Below are positions 29,149 to 38,154 of a stretch of DNA of 64,000 bases, piece by piece. Source of the stretch: Pseudomonas chlororaphis subsp. piscium (GTDB taxonomy: Bacteria > Pseudomonadota > Gammaproteobacteria > Pseudomonadales > Pseudomonadaceae); the NCBI RefSeq assembly GCF_003850345.1, contig NZ_CP027707.1, forward strand, positions 620,001 through 684,000. The letters are read 5' to 3'. Position 1 is the first letter of the stretch. Each line of letters begins with the position of its first letter. Below the pieces are notes generated by a model, which saw nothing but the letters and a program-made list of their open reading frames with translations, made no database searches and was not told the DNA's origin. Made by a program: the position numbers and the translations under genes.

Positions 29149-31083
29149 GTGTCGGCCGTTCTCTCACTGTTACAAAGCCGTCTGTTGCGGCCTGTGTTCG
29201 TTACCCTTGGTATCGCCCTTTTGGTGCAGGTGCTGGTTGCCGTTGCCCTGACCCGGAGCACGGTGACGGCGCTGGAGGCCGACCTGGCCGCTCGTCTGGG
29301 CGTCGACAGCCAGAAGCTGTCCGGCGAACTGGAGCAGGCGGCTCGCGAAGTCACCTCGAGCCTGGAAAGCCTTTCCAGCAGTACTCGGCAACGATTGACC
29401 GCCGGGCTGTCCTCGCGCCTGGAGGAAGAGCAGGTGCAATTGCGAGCGACGCTGGAGAAGGATCTCAAGGATTCGGCCAACGATATGGCCCAACTGCTTG
29501 CTTCGGTGGCGCCGCGCGCCATGTGGGACAGCGACGTCCCGACCCTTTCCGAGTTTGCCCGGCGCGCCCAGCGCAATCCCAATGTGCTGTTCGTGGTGTA
29601 TGACGACGCCAATGGCGAGCACCTGACCCGCTATCTGAACCGGGAAAACCCGATCAACAAGGCGCTGCTGGAAAAGGGCAAGGGCGACCGCGCTTTGGAC
29701 AAGGTGCTGGACGCGGCCAAGAACGATCCATCGGTCTACTACCTGGAGGCTTCCATCAGTCCTAACGGCGTGGAGATCGGCAAGGTGCTGATGGGGGTCT
29801 CCACGGCGTCGGTCGAGGCGGACGTGGTGGCGCTGGACAAGCGTTTCGCAGCCTTGATTGCCAGCAGCGACCAGCTGGTCGGCGATAGCCTCAAGGGCGC
29901 TTCGGCGGACAGTTCGGCGGCCATGCGCGCGCGTCTGCAGTCGGCGCAGACCACGGCTTCGGACATGCAGGCCAATACCGCCGGTACTGTGCAGGATGCG
30001 GCGGCCACCCTGCGCTGGCGCATCGGCATGGGCCTGGCGCTGGTGGGCTGCGGGGTCTTGCTGTTGCTGGCGGTGGTGCTGGGGCGGCGAGTGGTCAGCA
30101 AGCTGCATCTACTGATCGCCGCGTTGAACGATCTGGCGGCCGGTGAGGGCGACCTGACTAAACGGGTCCAACTCAACAGCAATGATGAGATTGGCGACAT
30201 GGCGTCGGCGGTCAACCGCTTTGTCGACAAGTTGCAGCCGATCGTACGTGAGGCGGGCGATGTGGCGCAGCGCACCGGTGTCGAAATCGGTGCGATGAGC
30301 CTGCGTAATGCCGGGGCGGATGCCGCGGCCGAGGCTCAGCGTGACGAGGTGGCGGAAAGCTTGAGGGCGCTGTCGCAGATGGCTGACGAAGCCCAGGCGG
30401 AAAGCCAGGCGATGCAGGCAGCCTTGCAGCAGGTGGTGGAGATCCGCCAGGCAACCGACGAAAACACCCGGACCTCGGCCCAGGTGGGCGGCCTGATCGA
30501 GGCGCTGGCGGGGCAGGTCGACACGGGGGCCAAGGTCATCGAGCGTCTGGCGCAGCAGAGCGAGCAGATCGAGGTGGTGTTGACGGTGATTCACGGCATA
30601 GCCGAACAGACCAACCTGTTGGCCTTGAATGCGGCCATCGAAGCGGCGCGGGCCGGGGAAACAGGGCGCGGCTTTGCGGTGGTGGCCGACGAAGTCAGGG
30701 CGTTGGCGAGCAAGACGCAAAGCTCCACCGGGGATATCCAGGCGCACATTGGAGCTCTGCAGCAGGGCGCGCGCGAGGCGGTGGCGGCGATCGGCCAGGC
30801 CGGAAGGCAGGCCAGCGAAGGTCTGCTGGTGTTGCGTGACAGTGCACGGTTGCAGCAGTCGGTGCAGTCATCGGTGGAGCAGGTGCACGCGGCGATTGGC
30901 CTGGCGACCCAGGCGGCGGCCCATCAGGCTCAGGGTGCGCAAGCGGTGCGCGGTCGGGTTGAAACCATCCATGCCCAGGCCGAGCGTGCGGCTCAGGCGG
31001 TGGTGGAGACCACGGCCAGTGGCAAGGTGCTGGATGGCCTGGCAGCGCAGCTGAAGGCCAGTCTGGGGCAATTCCGGGCTTGA
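29149..31083 (+). CDS. Methyl-accepting chemotaxis protein
   Basis: A 644-residue transmembrane chemoreceptor. The first membrane segment is at about residues 13-35 and the second at about 283-310. The ~245-residue periplasmic region between them is rich in helix-forming Ser/Glu stretches. A HAMP domain follows ([19 protein letters not shown]), then the signalling domain with the conserved hairpin tip [19 protein letters not shown]. No C-terminal CheR-binding pentapeptide is present. The start is GTG at 29149 after AGAGGGA. The ligand cannot be told from sequence. It stands alone between purA and the fbp genes. Confidence 0.93.
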   Translation: MSAVLSLLQSRLLRPVFVTLGIALLVQVLVAVALTRSTVTALEADLAARLGVDSQKLSGELEQAAREVTSSLESLSSSTRQRLTAGLSSRLEEEQVQLRATLEKDLKDSANDMAQLLASVAPRAMWDSDVPTLSEFARRAQRNPNVLFVVYDDANGEHLTRYLNRENPINKALLEKGKGDRALDKVLDAAKNDPSVYYLEASISPNGVEIGKVLMGVSTASVEADVVALDKRFAALIASSDQLVGDSLKGASADSSAAMRARLQSAQTTASDMQANTAGTVQDAAATLRWRIGMGLALVGCGVLLLLAVVLGRRVVSKLHLLIAALNDLAAGEGDLTKRVQLNSNDEIGDMASAVNRFVDKLQPIVREAGDVAQRTGVEIGAMSLRNAGADAAAEAQRDEVAESLRALSQMADEAQAESQAMQAALQQVVEIRQATDENTRTSAQVGGLIEALAGQVDTGAKVIERLAQQSEQIEVVLTVIHGIAEQTNLLALNAAIEAARAGETGRGFAVVADEVRALASKTQSSTGDIQAHIGALQQGAREAVAAIGQAGRQASEGLLVLRDSARLQQSVQSSVEQVHAAIGLATQAAAHQAQGAQAVRGRVETIHAQAERAAQAVVETTASGKVLDGLAAQLKASLGQFRA

Positions 31084-31114
31084 GTTTCCACAAGGCTTGA
31101 ATGCTTGGGGTGGG

Positions 31115-31142
31115 GCTCCTACAGAAGGCTTTCTGTAGGAGC
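31115..31142. repeat. Palindromic hairpin between the chemoreceptor gene and fbpB
   Basis: GCTCCTACAGAAAG-type arms facing each other (12-bp near-perfect stem), containing the CTGTAGGAGCGGG motif of a Pseudomonas REP family. It sits between convergent genes and may end both transcripts. Confidence 0.65.
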
Positions 31143-31146
31143 GGGC

Positions 31147-32712
31147 TCAGCGGCTCAGATACATCCGCGTCGTCAGCAGATAGACCGGCAATCCCGATAC
31201 CAGAATCAACAGCGCCGCATAAGGCGCTGCGGCTGCAAACTCCACATTCGCCGTATGCGCCCAGACTTCCGTTGCCAGCGTATTCAGCCCGGTCGGGCTG
31301 AGCAGCAGGGTAGCCGTCAGTTCCTTCATGGCATCCAGGAATACCAGGGCGAAGGCGGCCCCCAGTGCGGGGAAAATGATCGGTAAAGTCACGCGGCAGA
31401 AGGCTGTGAATGAAGAGGCGCCCAGGGTGCGGGCGGCTTCCTCGAGTTGCGGTGCTGCCTTGTTCAGGGCGGTGCGTATCGGCGCCTGCGCCAGGGGCAG
31501 GAACAGCAGGGCGTAGGCGATCAGCAACAGGGCCGAGGTCTGATACAGCGCCGGCACATAGTGCAGGGCAAAGAACACCAGCGTCAGGGCGATCACCAGG
31601 CCTGGCAGCGCGTGCAGCAGGTAAGGCAGGCGCTCGGCCCAGAGTGCCAGGCGGCCCTTGTGGCGCACCACCAGCAGCCCGACCGGCACCGCCAACACCA
31701 GGCACAGCGCCGCACCACCCAGCGACAGCGCCAGGGAGGAGAGCAAGGCTTCGCCGATGGCGGCCACCGGGAAGGCGGCCGATGAGCCGACGGCCAGCCA
31801 GTACGCCAGCATGCCCAGCGGAATGCCGCTGCCGATCAGGGTCAGTAGCGCGCAGTACAGTTGCCCGCCAATCGCCCACTTGTCCAGGCGTACCTGCTCG
31901 GCATGTCGCGCCGCGCCCTGGCCGGTTCGTACGTGGCGGCCTTTGCCGCGAACCCGCAACTCCAGCCACAGCAGGGCCAGGCACAGCGCCAGCAGCACGG
32001 CGGACAGCATCGCTGCGTTGGCATTGCTGAACTCCAGTTCGAACTGCTGATAGATCGCGGTGGTGAAGGTTTGCAGGCCAATGATCGACAGTGCGCCGAA
32101 CTCCACCAGCATGTGCAGGGCGATCAGCAGCGAGCCGGCCAGCAGCGCCGGCCAGAGCAGGGGTAGAGTGACCCTGAAGAACACGCCCCAGCGATTCTGC
32201 CCGAGGGTGCGGGCCGACTCCTCCAGGGAGGGGTCGAGATTGCGCAAGGTGGCCGCGACAGGCAGGAATACCAGCGGGTACTTGGACAGGCTCATGACCA
32301 GGATGGCCCCGCCCAGGCCTTCGAAGCTGGCGCTGAGGGAAACCCAGGTGAAGCTGCTGACGAAAGCCGGTACGGCAAAGGGCAGGCACAGGATCACACC
32401 CCAGAGGCGCCGCCCCGGCAAGTCGCTGCGCTCCAGTAGCCAGGCCAGGGACAGGCCGACGATGGCGCAGGTGACGGTCACGCCGATGAGCAGTAGCAGG
32501 GTGTTGCGCAGCAGGCCGAAGACATAGGGGCGCCACAGCAGGTGCAGGGCTTCGGCCCAGCCGGCCTGCCAGGCTTTGAGCCCGACATAGAGCAATGGCA
32601 GCAGGCTGAGTCCGACCAGCAGCAGGACCGGTAGCAGCAGCCAGATCGATGGTCCTTTGCGCCTCGGTATGTAGGTTGTACGCGAGGCGGGGGTGGGCAG
32701 CGATGTGCTCAT
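31147..32712 (-). CDS. fbpB: Ferric iron ABC transporter permease (FbpB-type, fused double permease)
   Basis: A 521-residue inner-membrane protein with about 12 hydrophobic helices in two homologous halves. Each half has an EAA-type loop that docks the ATPase: EESARTLGQNRWGVFFRVTLP and EEAARTLGASSFTAFCRVTLP. This duplicated architecture is typical of FbpB/SfuB/HitB ferric transporters. Its ATG overlaps the fbpA stop by one base. No ATPase gene (fbpC) follows; the next gene downstream is convergent. Confidence 0.9.
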   Translation of the reverse strand: MSTSLPTPASRTTYIPRRKGPSIWLLLPVLLLVGLSLLPLLYVGLKAWQAGWAEALHLLWRPYVFGLLRNTLLLLIGVTVTCAIVGLSLAWLLERSDLPGRRLWGVILCLPFAVPAFVSSFTWVSLSASFEGLGGAILVMSLSKYPLVFLPVAATLRNLDPSLEESARTLGQNRWGVFFRVTLPLLWPALLAGSLLIALHMLVEFGALSIIGLQTFTTAIYQQFELEFSNANAAMLSAVLLALCLALLWLELRVRGKGRHVRTGQGAARHAEQVRLDKWAIGGQLYCALLTLIGSGIPLGMLAYWLAVGSSAAFPVAAIGEALLSSLALSLGGAALCLVLAVPVGLLVVRHKGRLALWAERLPYLLHALPGLVIALTLVFFALHYVPALYQTSALLLIAYALLFLPLAQAPIRTALNKAAPQLEEAARTLGASSFTAFCRVTLPIIFPALGAAFALVFLDAMKELTATLLLSPTGLNTLATEVWAHTANVEFAAAAPYAALLILVSGLPVYLLTTRMYLSR

Positions 32713-33737
32713 CAGTTCAGGCCGACTTCGCGTTCCAGTTCCAGGGCTTCTTCGGCGTTACCAAGATCGGCCGGGGTGACTTTCGGTGCGTCCAGCTCGC
32801 TGAACGGCTTGAGGCCGCGATCCGACTCCAGGCCTTTGCGCAGTGGGTATTCGGCGGTGGTCTGGGTGATCACGCGCTGGCCTTCTTCGCTGGCCATATA
32901 GGCGAGGAATTGCTGGGCTTCCTTGGGGTGTTTGCTGGACTTGAGTACTGCGGCGCTGGATACGGTGATCAGCCCGCCGGCATCGCCGCCGGTGAAATAG
33001 TGCAGCTTCGAGTCCAGCTGGCCTTTTTCGCGTTGCAGGGCGAACCAGTAATAGTTGTTCACCAGCACGGTGGCGACTTCGCCGTTTTCCACGGCCTTCA
33101 AGGCCACCATGTTATTGCTGTAGGTCTTGCCGAAGGCGCGCAGGCCGGTCAGCCATTCCTCGGCGGCGTCCATCCCGTGCAGCTTGATGATTGCCACGGC
33201 CTGTTCCTGGAACGCACCGCTGGTAGGAACGAAGCCCACCTTGCCTTGCCACTGTGGCTGGGAGAATTCCATCACCGATGCGGGCAGGTCCTTTTCATCG
33301 ACCAGCTTCGGGTTGAACGCCACCACGCGGACGCGGGCGGTGATGCCGATCCAGGTGCCGTTGCCGGCGACGTAATCCTTGGGCAGGACTTCAAGGGTTG
33401 CGGCATCGGTCTTGGCCAGCAAACCTTGCTCGCCGAGTTTGTTCAGGGGCGGCGATTCTTCGGTGTAGATCACGTCGGCGGGGGAGCGCTCGCCTTCTTC
33501 CACGACCTGGCTGGCGAGTTGGTTGCTGCTGCCTTTGCGTACATTGACGTGAATACCGGTCTTGGCCTCGAAAGCCTTGGCGATGGCGTCGCCGACTTCC
33601 TTGTGCTGGCCGTTGTACAGAGTCAGGGAAACCGGATCGGCTGCTTGAGTGAGTGGAGATGCCAGGGTCAGGCCCAGCAAAGTGATGGTCAAGCCACGCA
33701 GAAGGGATGTTGGAAGGGCGGTGTTTCTAAACATCAT
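32712..33737 (-). CDS. fbpA: Ferric iron periplasmic binding protein (FbpA/HitA-type)
   Basis: A 341-residue substrate-binding protein. The signal peptide is cleaved near LTQA/ADPVSL. Iron ligands by comparison with FbpA are present: His in YNGQHKE, Glu in YTEESPP, and the paired tyrosines in NNYYWF. It is therefore probably a bacterial-transferrin-like Fe(III) binder for iron uptake independent of TonB receptor specificity. Two ATGs are adjacent (33737, 33734), preceded by GAGGAA. Fur-like boxes lie 50-135 bp upstream. It is translationally coupled to fbpB. Confidence 0.9.
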   Translation of the reverse strand: MMFRNTALPTSLLRGLTITLLGLTLASPLTQAADPVSLTLYNGQHKEVGDAIAKAFEAKTGIHVNVRKGSSNQLASQVVEEGERSPADVIYTEESPPLNKLGEQGLLAKTDAATLEVLPKDYVAGNGTWIGITARVRVVAFNPKLVDEKDLPASVMEFSQPQWQGKVGFVPTSGAFQEQAVAIIKLHGMDAAEEWLTGLRAFGKTYSNNMVALKAVENGEVATVLVNNYYWFALQREKGQLDSKLHYFTGGDAGGLITVSSAAVLKSSKHPKEAQQFLAYMASEEGQRVITQTTAEYPLRKGLESDRGLKPFSELDAPKVTPADLGNAEEALELEREVGLN

Positions 33738-33787
33738 TCGCAGGGTTCCTCACTGTGGTGCCGCAAAAACTTGTAACAATCATAAAC

Positions 33788-33806
33788 GATATTGTTTCTC
33801 ATGTGC
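33788..33806 (-). promoter_or_regulatory. Candidate Fur box 1 upstream of fbpA
   Basis: GATATTGTTTCTCATGTGC matches 12 of 19 positions of the GATAATGATAATCATTATC consensus. It lies 51 bp upstream of the fbpA start. Counted by eye; moderate evidence. Confidence 0.4.
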
Positions 33807-33852
33807 GGCTTGGCGGGCTGGATAGCCCTGGAGGAGGGGCGCTTTGGCGATG

Positions 33853-33871
33853 GGGAATGATTGTCATAGGC
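33853..33871. promoter_or_regulatory. Candidate Fur box 2 upstream of fbpA
   Basis: GGGAATGATTGTCATAGGC matches 12 of 19 Fur consensus positions, including the central AATGAT...TCAT. It lies between the tRNA-Leu terminator and fbpA. Confidence 0.45.
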
Positions 33872-33880
33872 CAGAAACGC

Positions 33881-33905
33881 AAAAACCCGCTTTCGCGGGT
33901 TTTTG
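33881..33905 (-). terminator. Terminator of tRNA-Leu copy 1
   Basis: AAAAACCCGCTTTCGCGGGTTTTT hairpin, 35 bp downstream of the tRNA on its own strand. It is near-identical to the terminator of copy 2. Confidence 0.9.
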
Positions 33906-33939
33906 TGAGGCTTCACAGCTATGCTGTGAAACTTGAATG

Positions 33940-34026
33940 TGGTGCCCAGAAGAAGACTCGAACTTCCACGGCCTTGCGGCCACCAGCACCTGAAGCTGGC
34001 GTGTCTACCAATTTCACCATCTGGGC
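33940..34026 (-). tRNA. tRNA-Leu (anticodon CAG), copy 1
   Basis: An 87-nt class II tRNA. The acceptor stem is GCCCAGA paired with TCTGGGC, the anticodon stem is CCAGC/GCTGG with loop TTCAGGT (anticodon CAG, reading CUG), and a long variable arm is present. The T-loop is GTTCGAGTC and the 3' CCA is encoded. Leu(CAG) reads the commonest Leu codon in this high-GC genome. Confidence 0.97.
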
Positions 34027-34060
34027 AGTATCAGCAACGTTGCCGCTGTTGATGGGGCGA

Positions 34061-34089
34061 ACTATACGGAGCGTCTTTGAATCTGTAAA
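34061..34089 (-). promoter_or_regulatory. Sigma-70 promoter of tRNA-Leu copy 1
   Basis: On the minus strand: TTTACA, 17-bp spacer, TATAGT. The discriminator is mixed (TCGCCCC). Confidence 0.85.
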
Positions 34090-34133
34090 GCCCTGTTTTG
34101 ACTTAGATTCAATAAATCAAACACTTAGAATGC

Positions 34134-34157
34134 AAAAACCCGCTTTCGCGGGTTTTT
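34134..34157 (-). terminator. Terminator of tRNA-Leu copy 2
   Basis: AAAAACCCGCTTTCGCGGGTTTTT, the same hairpin as after copy 1. Each tRNA therefore has its own promoter and terminator. Confidence 0.9.
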
Positions 34158-34196
34158 GGGGGAGCCTGAAGATTCAAACGATCTGCAGCTCTGAAT

Positions 34197-34283
34197 TGGT
34201 GCCCAGAAGAAGACTCGAACTTCCACGGCCTTGCGGCCACCAGCACCTGAAGCTGGCGTGTCTACCAATTTCACCATCTGGGC
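34197..34283 (-). tRNA. tRNA-Leu (anticodon CAG), copy 2
   Basis: An 87-nt copy with the same sequence as copy 1 by eye, including the encoded CCA. The two genes, each with promoter and terminator, look like a tandem duplication of about 257 bp. Confidence 0.97.
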
Positions 34284-34317
34284 AGTATCGGCAACGTCTC
34301 CGTCGTCGATGGCGCGC

Positions 34318-34346
34318 ACTATACGGACCACCTTTTGAGCTGTAAA
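34318..34346 (-). promoter_or_regulatory. Sigma-70 promoter of tRNA-Leu copy 2
   Basis: On the minus strand: TTTACA, 17-bp spacer, TATAGT, followed by a GC-rich discriminator (GCGCGCC) typical of stringently controlled stable-RNA promoters. Confidence 0.88.
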
Positions 34347-34507
34347 CCCCTGATCTTGAAAATATTGAAAAAAATTCGCCGACGGCTTTTACAGGATGCT
34401 TCTGAAGCCTTGAAAGGACTTTTCGGGGCCTGTCTTAGCCTGAAATTTCCCGTTTCAATACGCGTATGCCAAACTAACCCGCATATAGACAAGGTGAAAT
34501 TTATCTA

Positions 34508-37111
34508 ATGGCCGATTGGCAGTCCCTCGATCCCGAGGCCGCTCGTGAAGCGGAAAAATATGAAAACCCTATCCCTAGCCGCGAACTGATCCTTCAGCAC
34601 CTTGCTGATCGGGGTTCGCCTGCTAACCGCGAACAGTTGGTCGAAGAGTTTGGTCTGACCACAGAAGACCAGATCGAAGCCCTGCGTCGCCGCCTGCGCG
34701 CCATGGAGCGCGATGCTCAACTGATCTACACCCGTCGTGGCACTTATGCGCCGGTGGATAAGCTCGACCTGATCCTCGGCCGCATCAGCGGTCACCGTGA
34801 CGGCTTCGGCTTCCTGGTTCCCGATGACGGCAGCGACGACCTGTTCATGAGCCCGGCGCAGATGCGTCTGGTGTTCGATGGCGACCGCGCGTTGGCCCGG
34901 GTTTCCGGCCTGGATCGCCGTGGTCGCCGTGAAGGCATGATCGTCGAAGTGGTGTCCCGTGCTCACGAAAGCATCGTCGGCCGTTACTTCGAAGAGGGCG
35001 GCATTGGTTTTGTGGTGGCGGACAACCCGAAGATCCAGCAGGAAGTGCTGGTGACCCCGGGCCGCAATGCCGGCGCCAAGATTGGCCAGTTCGTCGAGGT
35101 GAAGATCACCCACTGGCCGACTCCGCGCTTCCAGCCGCAAGGCGACGTGGTCGAGGTCGTGGGCAACTACATGGCCCCGGGCATGGAAATCGATGTTGCC
35201 TTGCGCACCTACGATATTCCTCACGTCTGGCCTGAGGCCGTGCTAAAGGAAGCCGGCAAGCTCAAGCCGGAAGTCGAAGAGAAGGACAAAGAGAAACGCA
35301 TCGACCTGCGCGATCTGCCGTTCGTCACCATCGACGGTGAAGACGCTCGCGACTTCGACGATGCGGTCTTTTGCGAAGCCAAGCCTGGCAAGTTGCGCCT
35401 GTTCGGCGGTGGCTGGAAGCTGTACGTGGCGATTGCCGACGTTTCCAGTTACGTTAAGATCGGTTCGGCGCTGGATGCCGAGGCTCAGGTGCGCGGCAAC
35501 TCGGTGTACTTCCCCGAGCGCGTGGTGCCGATGCTGCCGGAGCAGCTGTCCAATGGCCTGTGCTCGCTGAACCCGAAAGTCGATCGTCTGGCCATGGTGT
35601 GCGAGATGACCATCTCCAAATCCGGCGAGATGACCGACTACCAGTTCTACGAAGCGGTGATCCACTCCAAGGCGCGCCTGACCTACAACAAGGTCAGCAC
35701 CATCCTCGAGCAGCCGAAAACCAGCGAAGCCAAGCAGTTGCGTGGCGAGTACGCCGATGTCGTGCCGCACCTCAAGCAGCTTTATGCGCTGTACAAGGTG
35801 CTGCTCGGTGCCCGCCATACCCGTGGCGCCATCGACTTCGAGACTCAGGAAACCCGGATCATCTTCGGTTCCGAGCGCAAGATCGCCGAAATTCGCCCGA
35901 CTACTCGCAACGATGCGCACAAGCTGATCGAGGAATGCATGCTGGCGGCCAACGTGGCCACCGCTGAATTCCTCAAGAAGCACGAAATCCCTGCGCTCTA
36001 CCGCGTCCACGACGGCCCGCCGCCAGAGCGCCTGGAAAAACTGCGCGCCTTCCTCGGCGAGCTTGGCCTGTCCCTGCATAAAAGCAAGGACGGCCCGACG
36101 CCGAAGGATTACCAGGCATTGCTGGAAAACATCAAGGACCGCCCGGATTTCCACCTGATCCAGACCGTGATGCTGCGTTCGTTGAGCCAGGCGGTGTACA
36201 GCGCTGACAATCAGGGCCACTTCGGCCTGAACTACGAAGCCTATACCCACTTCACCTCGCCGATTCGCCGTTACCCGGACCTGCTGACGCACCGGGCGAT
36301 TCGCAGTGTCATCCACTCCAAGCAGAACACCCCTCACGTGCGTCGTGCCGGTGCGATGACCATTCCGAAGGCGCGCATCTATCCGTATGACGAGGCGGTT
36401 CTCGAGCAGCTTGGCGAGCAGTGCTCGATGAGTGAGCGGCGTGCCGACGAAGCGACCCGCGACGTGGTGAACTGGCTCAAGTGCGAGTACATGAAGGATC
36501 GCGTGGGCGAGTCGTTCCCAGGCGTGATCACCGCGGTGACCGGTTTTGGCCTGTTCGTCGAGCTGACCGATATCTATGTCGAAGGTCTGGTGCACGTCAC
36601 GGCTCTGCCGGGTGACTACTACCACTTCGATCCTGTGCATCACCGTCTGGCCGGCGAGCGTACCGGCCGCAGCTTCCGCCTGGGTGACAGCGTGGAAGTG
36701 CGGGTCATGCGCGTCGACCTGGATGAGCGCAAGATCGACTTCGAGATGGCGGAAAAAACCATCAGCGCGCCGATCGGTCGCAAAAAACGCGGCGCTGTCG
36801 ATGTGCCTCCAGCCAAGACTGCTGCCGAGCCTGCTCCAGCCAAGACCGGCCGTCGTGGCCCGGCCAAGGAAAAGCCGGTCGAGGCCTACCGCTCCAGCGA
36901 TGCCGCGGTGAAAAACGCCGAAGTGCGCAAGAGCCGTGAAATGAAGCAGGCGTTGCTGGCCGAAGCCAAAAGCGGCGGTAAAGCGGCGTCTGGGGGAAAG
37001 TCCGGAAAGCCGGCGTCCAAGCCGAGCAAACATCGTAAAGGTCCGCCGAAAGCGGGCGCAGGTCCTGCGGCGAAAAGCGGCGGGGCGCGTAAACCCAAGG
37101 CCAAGTCATGA
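34508..37111 (+). CDS. rnr: Ribonuclease R
   Basis: An 867-residue 3'-5' exoribonuclease that degrades structured RNA and acts in cold adaptation, trans-translation and rRNA quality control. Order of domains: N-terminal helix-turn-helix-like region (about 20-85), cold-shock OB folds, RNB domain with the catalytic Asp cluster in DGEDARDFDDAV (about 277-288), S1 domain (about 665-755), and a very Lys/Ala/Pro-rich basic tail. The ATG at 34508 has only a weak AAGGTG upstream. Its stop overlaps the rlmB start (ATGA). Confidence 0.97.
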   Translation: MADWQSLDPEAAREAEKYENPIPSRELILQHLADRGSPANREQLVEEFGLTTEDQIEALRRRLRAMERDAQLIYTRRGTYAPVDKLDLILGRISGHRDGFGFLVPDDGSDDLFMSPAQMRLVFDGDRALARVSGLDRRGRREGMIVEVVSRAHESIVGRYFEEGGIGFVVADNPKIQQEVLVTPGRNAGAKIGQFVEVKITHWPTPRFQPQGDVVEVVGNYMAPGMEIDVALRTYDIPHVWPEAVLKEAGKLKPEVEEKDKEKRIDLRDLPFVTIDGEDARDFDDAVFCEAKPGKLRLFGGGWKLYVAIADVSSYVKIGSALDAEAQVRGNSVYFPERVVPMLPEQLSNGLCSLNPKVDRLAMVCEMTISKSGEMTDYQFYEAVIHSKARLTYNKVSTILEQPKTSEAKQLRGEYADVVPHLKQLYALYKVLLGARHTRGAIDFETQETRIIFGSERKIAEIRPTTRNDAHKLIEECMLAANVATAEFLKKHEIPALYRVHDGPPPERLEKLRAFLGELGLSLHKSKDGPTPKDYQALLENIKDRPDFHLIQTVMLRSLSQAVYSADNQGHFGLNYEAYTHFTSPIRRYPDLLTHRAIRSVIHSKQNTPHVRRAGAMTIPKARIYPYDEAVLEQLGEQCSMSERRADEATRDVVNWLKCEYMKDRVGESFPGVITAVTGFGLFVELTDIYVEGLVHVTALPGDYYHFDPVHHRLAGERTGRSFRLGDSVEVRVMRVDLDERKIDFEMAEKTISAPIGRKKRGAVDVPPAKTAAEPAPAKTGRRGPAKEKPVEAYRSSDAAVKNAEVRKSREMKQALLAEAKSGGKAASGGKSGKPASKPSKHRKGPPKAGAGPAAKSGGARKPKAKS

Positions 37112-37875
37112 GTCAGTTGGAAAAGATCTACGGCGTGCACGCTGTAGAAGCATTGCTGCGTCACCACCCCAAGCGCGTCAAGCAGATCTGGCTGGCCGAA
37201 GGCCGCAGCGATCCGCGGGTGCAGGTGCTGGTGGACCTGGCTGGGCAGAATCGCGTGGCGGTCGGTCAGGCCGAGCGTCGCGAAATGGACGCCTGGGTCG
37301 AAGGTGTTCACCAGGGTGTCGTGGCTGAAGTGAGTCCAAGCCAGGTCTGGGGCGAGGCGATGCTCGATGAGCTGCTCGACCGTACCGAAGGCGCACCGCT
37401 GCTTCTCGTGCTGGACGGTGTGACCGACCCGCACAACCTCGGCGCCTGCCTGCGTACCGCCGATGCGGCTGGCGCGCTGGCGGTGCTGGTGCCGAAAGAC
37501 AAATCGGCGACCCTGACCCCGACTGTACGTAAAGTGGCGTGCGGCGCCGCGGAAGTGATTCCGTTGGTGGCCGTGACCAACCTGGCGCGCACCCTGGAAA
37601 AGCTCCAGCAGCGCGGCCTGTGGGTCGTTGGCACGGCTGGCGAAGCCGAGCAGGAACTGTATGACCAGGACCTGACCGGGCCGACCATCCTGATCATGGG
37701 CGCCGAAGGCAAGGGTATGCGTCGCCTCACCCGCGAGCATTGCGACTTCCTGGTGCGCCTGCCGATGGCCGGTAGCGTCAGCAGTCTCAACGTCTCCGTG
37801 GCTACCGGCGTGTGCCTGTTCGAAGCCACGCGCCAGCGTGCGGCCAAGGCCAAGAGCGCAGCCAAGAAGGCCTGA
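37108..37875 (+). CDS. rlmB: 23S rRNA (guanosine-2251-2'-O)-methyltransferase
   Basis: A 255-residue SPOUT methyltransferase. It has an N-terminal substrate-binding domain (KIYGVHAVEALLRHHP) and a C-terminal trefoil-knot catalytic domain with motifs LDGVTDPHNLGACLRTADAAG, ILIMGAEGKGMR and LPMAGSVSSLNVSVATGV. It is coupled to rnr by a 4-bp overlap. Confidence 0.97.
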   Translation: MSQLEKIYGVHAVEALLRHHPKRVKQIWLAEGRSDPRVQVLVDLAGQNRVAVGQAERREMDAWVEGVHQGVVAEVSPSQVWGEAMLDELLDRTEGAPLLLVLDGVTDPHNLGACLRTADAAGALAVLVPKDKSATLTPTVRKVACGAAEVIPLVAVTNLARTLEKLQQRGLWVVGTAGEAEQELYDQDLTGPTILIMGAEGKGMRRLTREHCDFLVRLPMAGSVSSLNVSVATGVCLFEATRQRAAKAKSAAKKA

Positions 37876-37903
37876 GTCTCCTCCCTCCATGCAGGTGCGA
37901 GCT

Positions 37904-37946
37904 TGCTCGCGATTGCGGCCCGACTGAGGTGTCGCAATCGTGAGCA
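37904..37946. repeat. Inverted repeat after rlmB
   Basis: TGCTCGCGATTGCG and CGCAATCGTGAGCA pair over 14 bp with one mismatch and a 15-nt loop. It is a REP-like hairpin that may end the rnr-rlmB transcript. Confidence 0.65.
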
Positions 37947-38006
37947 GGCCGTCCGGCAGGTTTGGCGTGCCCTGGCGCCCAATTGTTCAAATAATCACCA
38001 ATTGCC

Positions 38007-38035
38007 TTGCGCCGCTGTTGCCCCTTCTCTACAAT
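38007..38035 (+). promoter_or_regulatory. Sigma-70 promoter of the rpsF operon
   Basis: TTGCGC, 17-bp spacer, TACAAT, followed by TGCGCCCC, a GC-rich discriminator as expected for ribosomal protein genes. It lies 120 bp before rpsF. Confidence 0.65.
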
Positions 38036-38042
38036 TGCGCCC

Positions 38043-38084
38043 CTTGCCGTTGCGGCAGGCGCATATGTGCCTATCTCTGGCAAG
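38043..38084 (+). promoter_or_regulatory. Candidate S6:S18 autoregulatory mRNA leader
   Basis: An outer stem CTTGCC/GGCAAG encloses a GCCG-containing bulge and an inner hairpin GGCGC-ATAT-GTGCC, ahead of rpsF. The known S6:S18 leader motif is a stem with a conserved CCG. The match is by eye and the structure was not computed. Confidence 0.4.
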
Positions 38085-38154
38085 ACACACAAGTGTCATT
38101 CACTCCTTGTCTGACCGCTTTTGAGCGGCAGGCTACAACCCGTAAGGAGCATTC

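Noticed and set aside
34125..34331. 68-codon minus-strand frame over tRNA-Leu copy 2
   Set aside because: The frame is simply the tRNA and its promoter read as protein.
33700..34400. Integrated element or attachment site at the tRNA-Leu genes
   Set aside because: No integrase gene or duplicated tRNA 3' end beyond the intact second copy; flanking genes are core.
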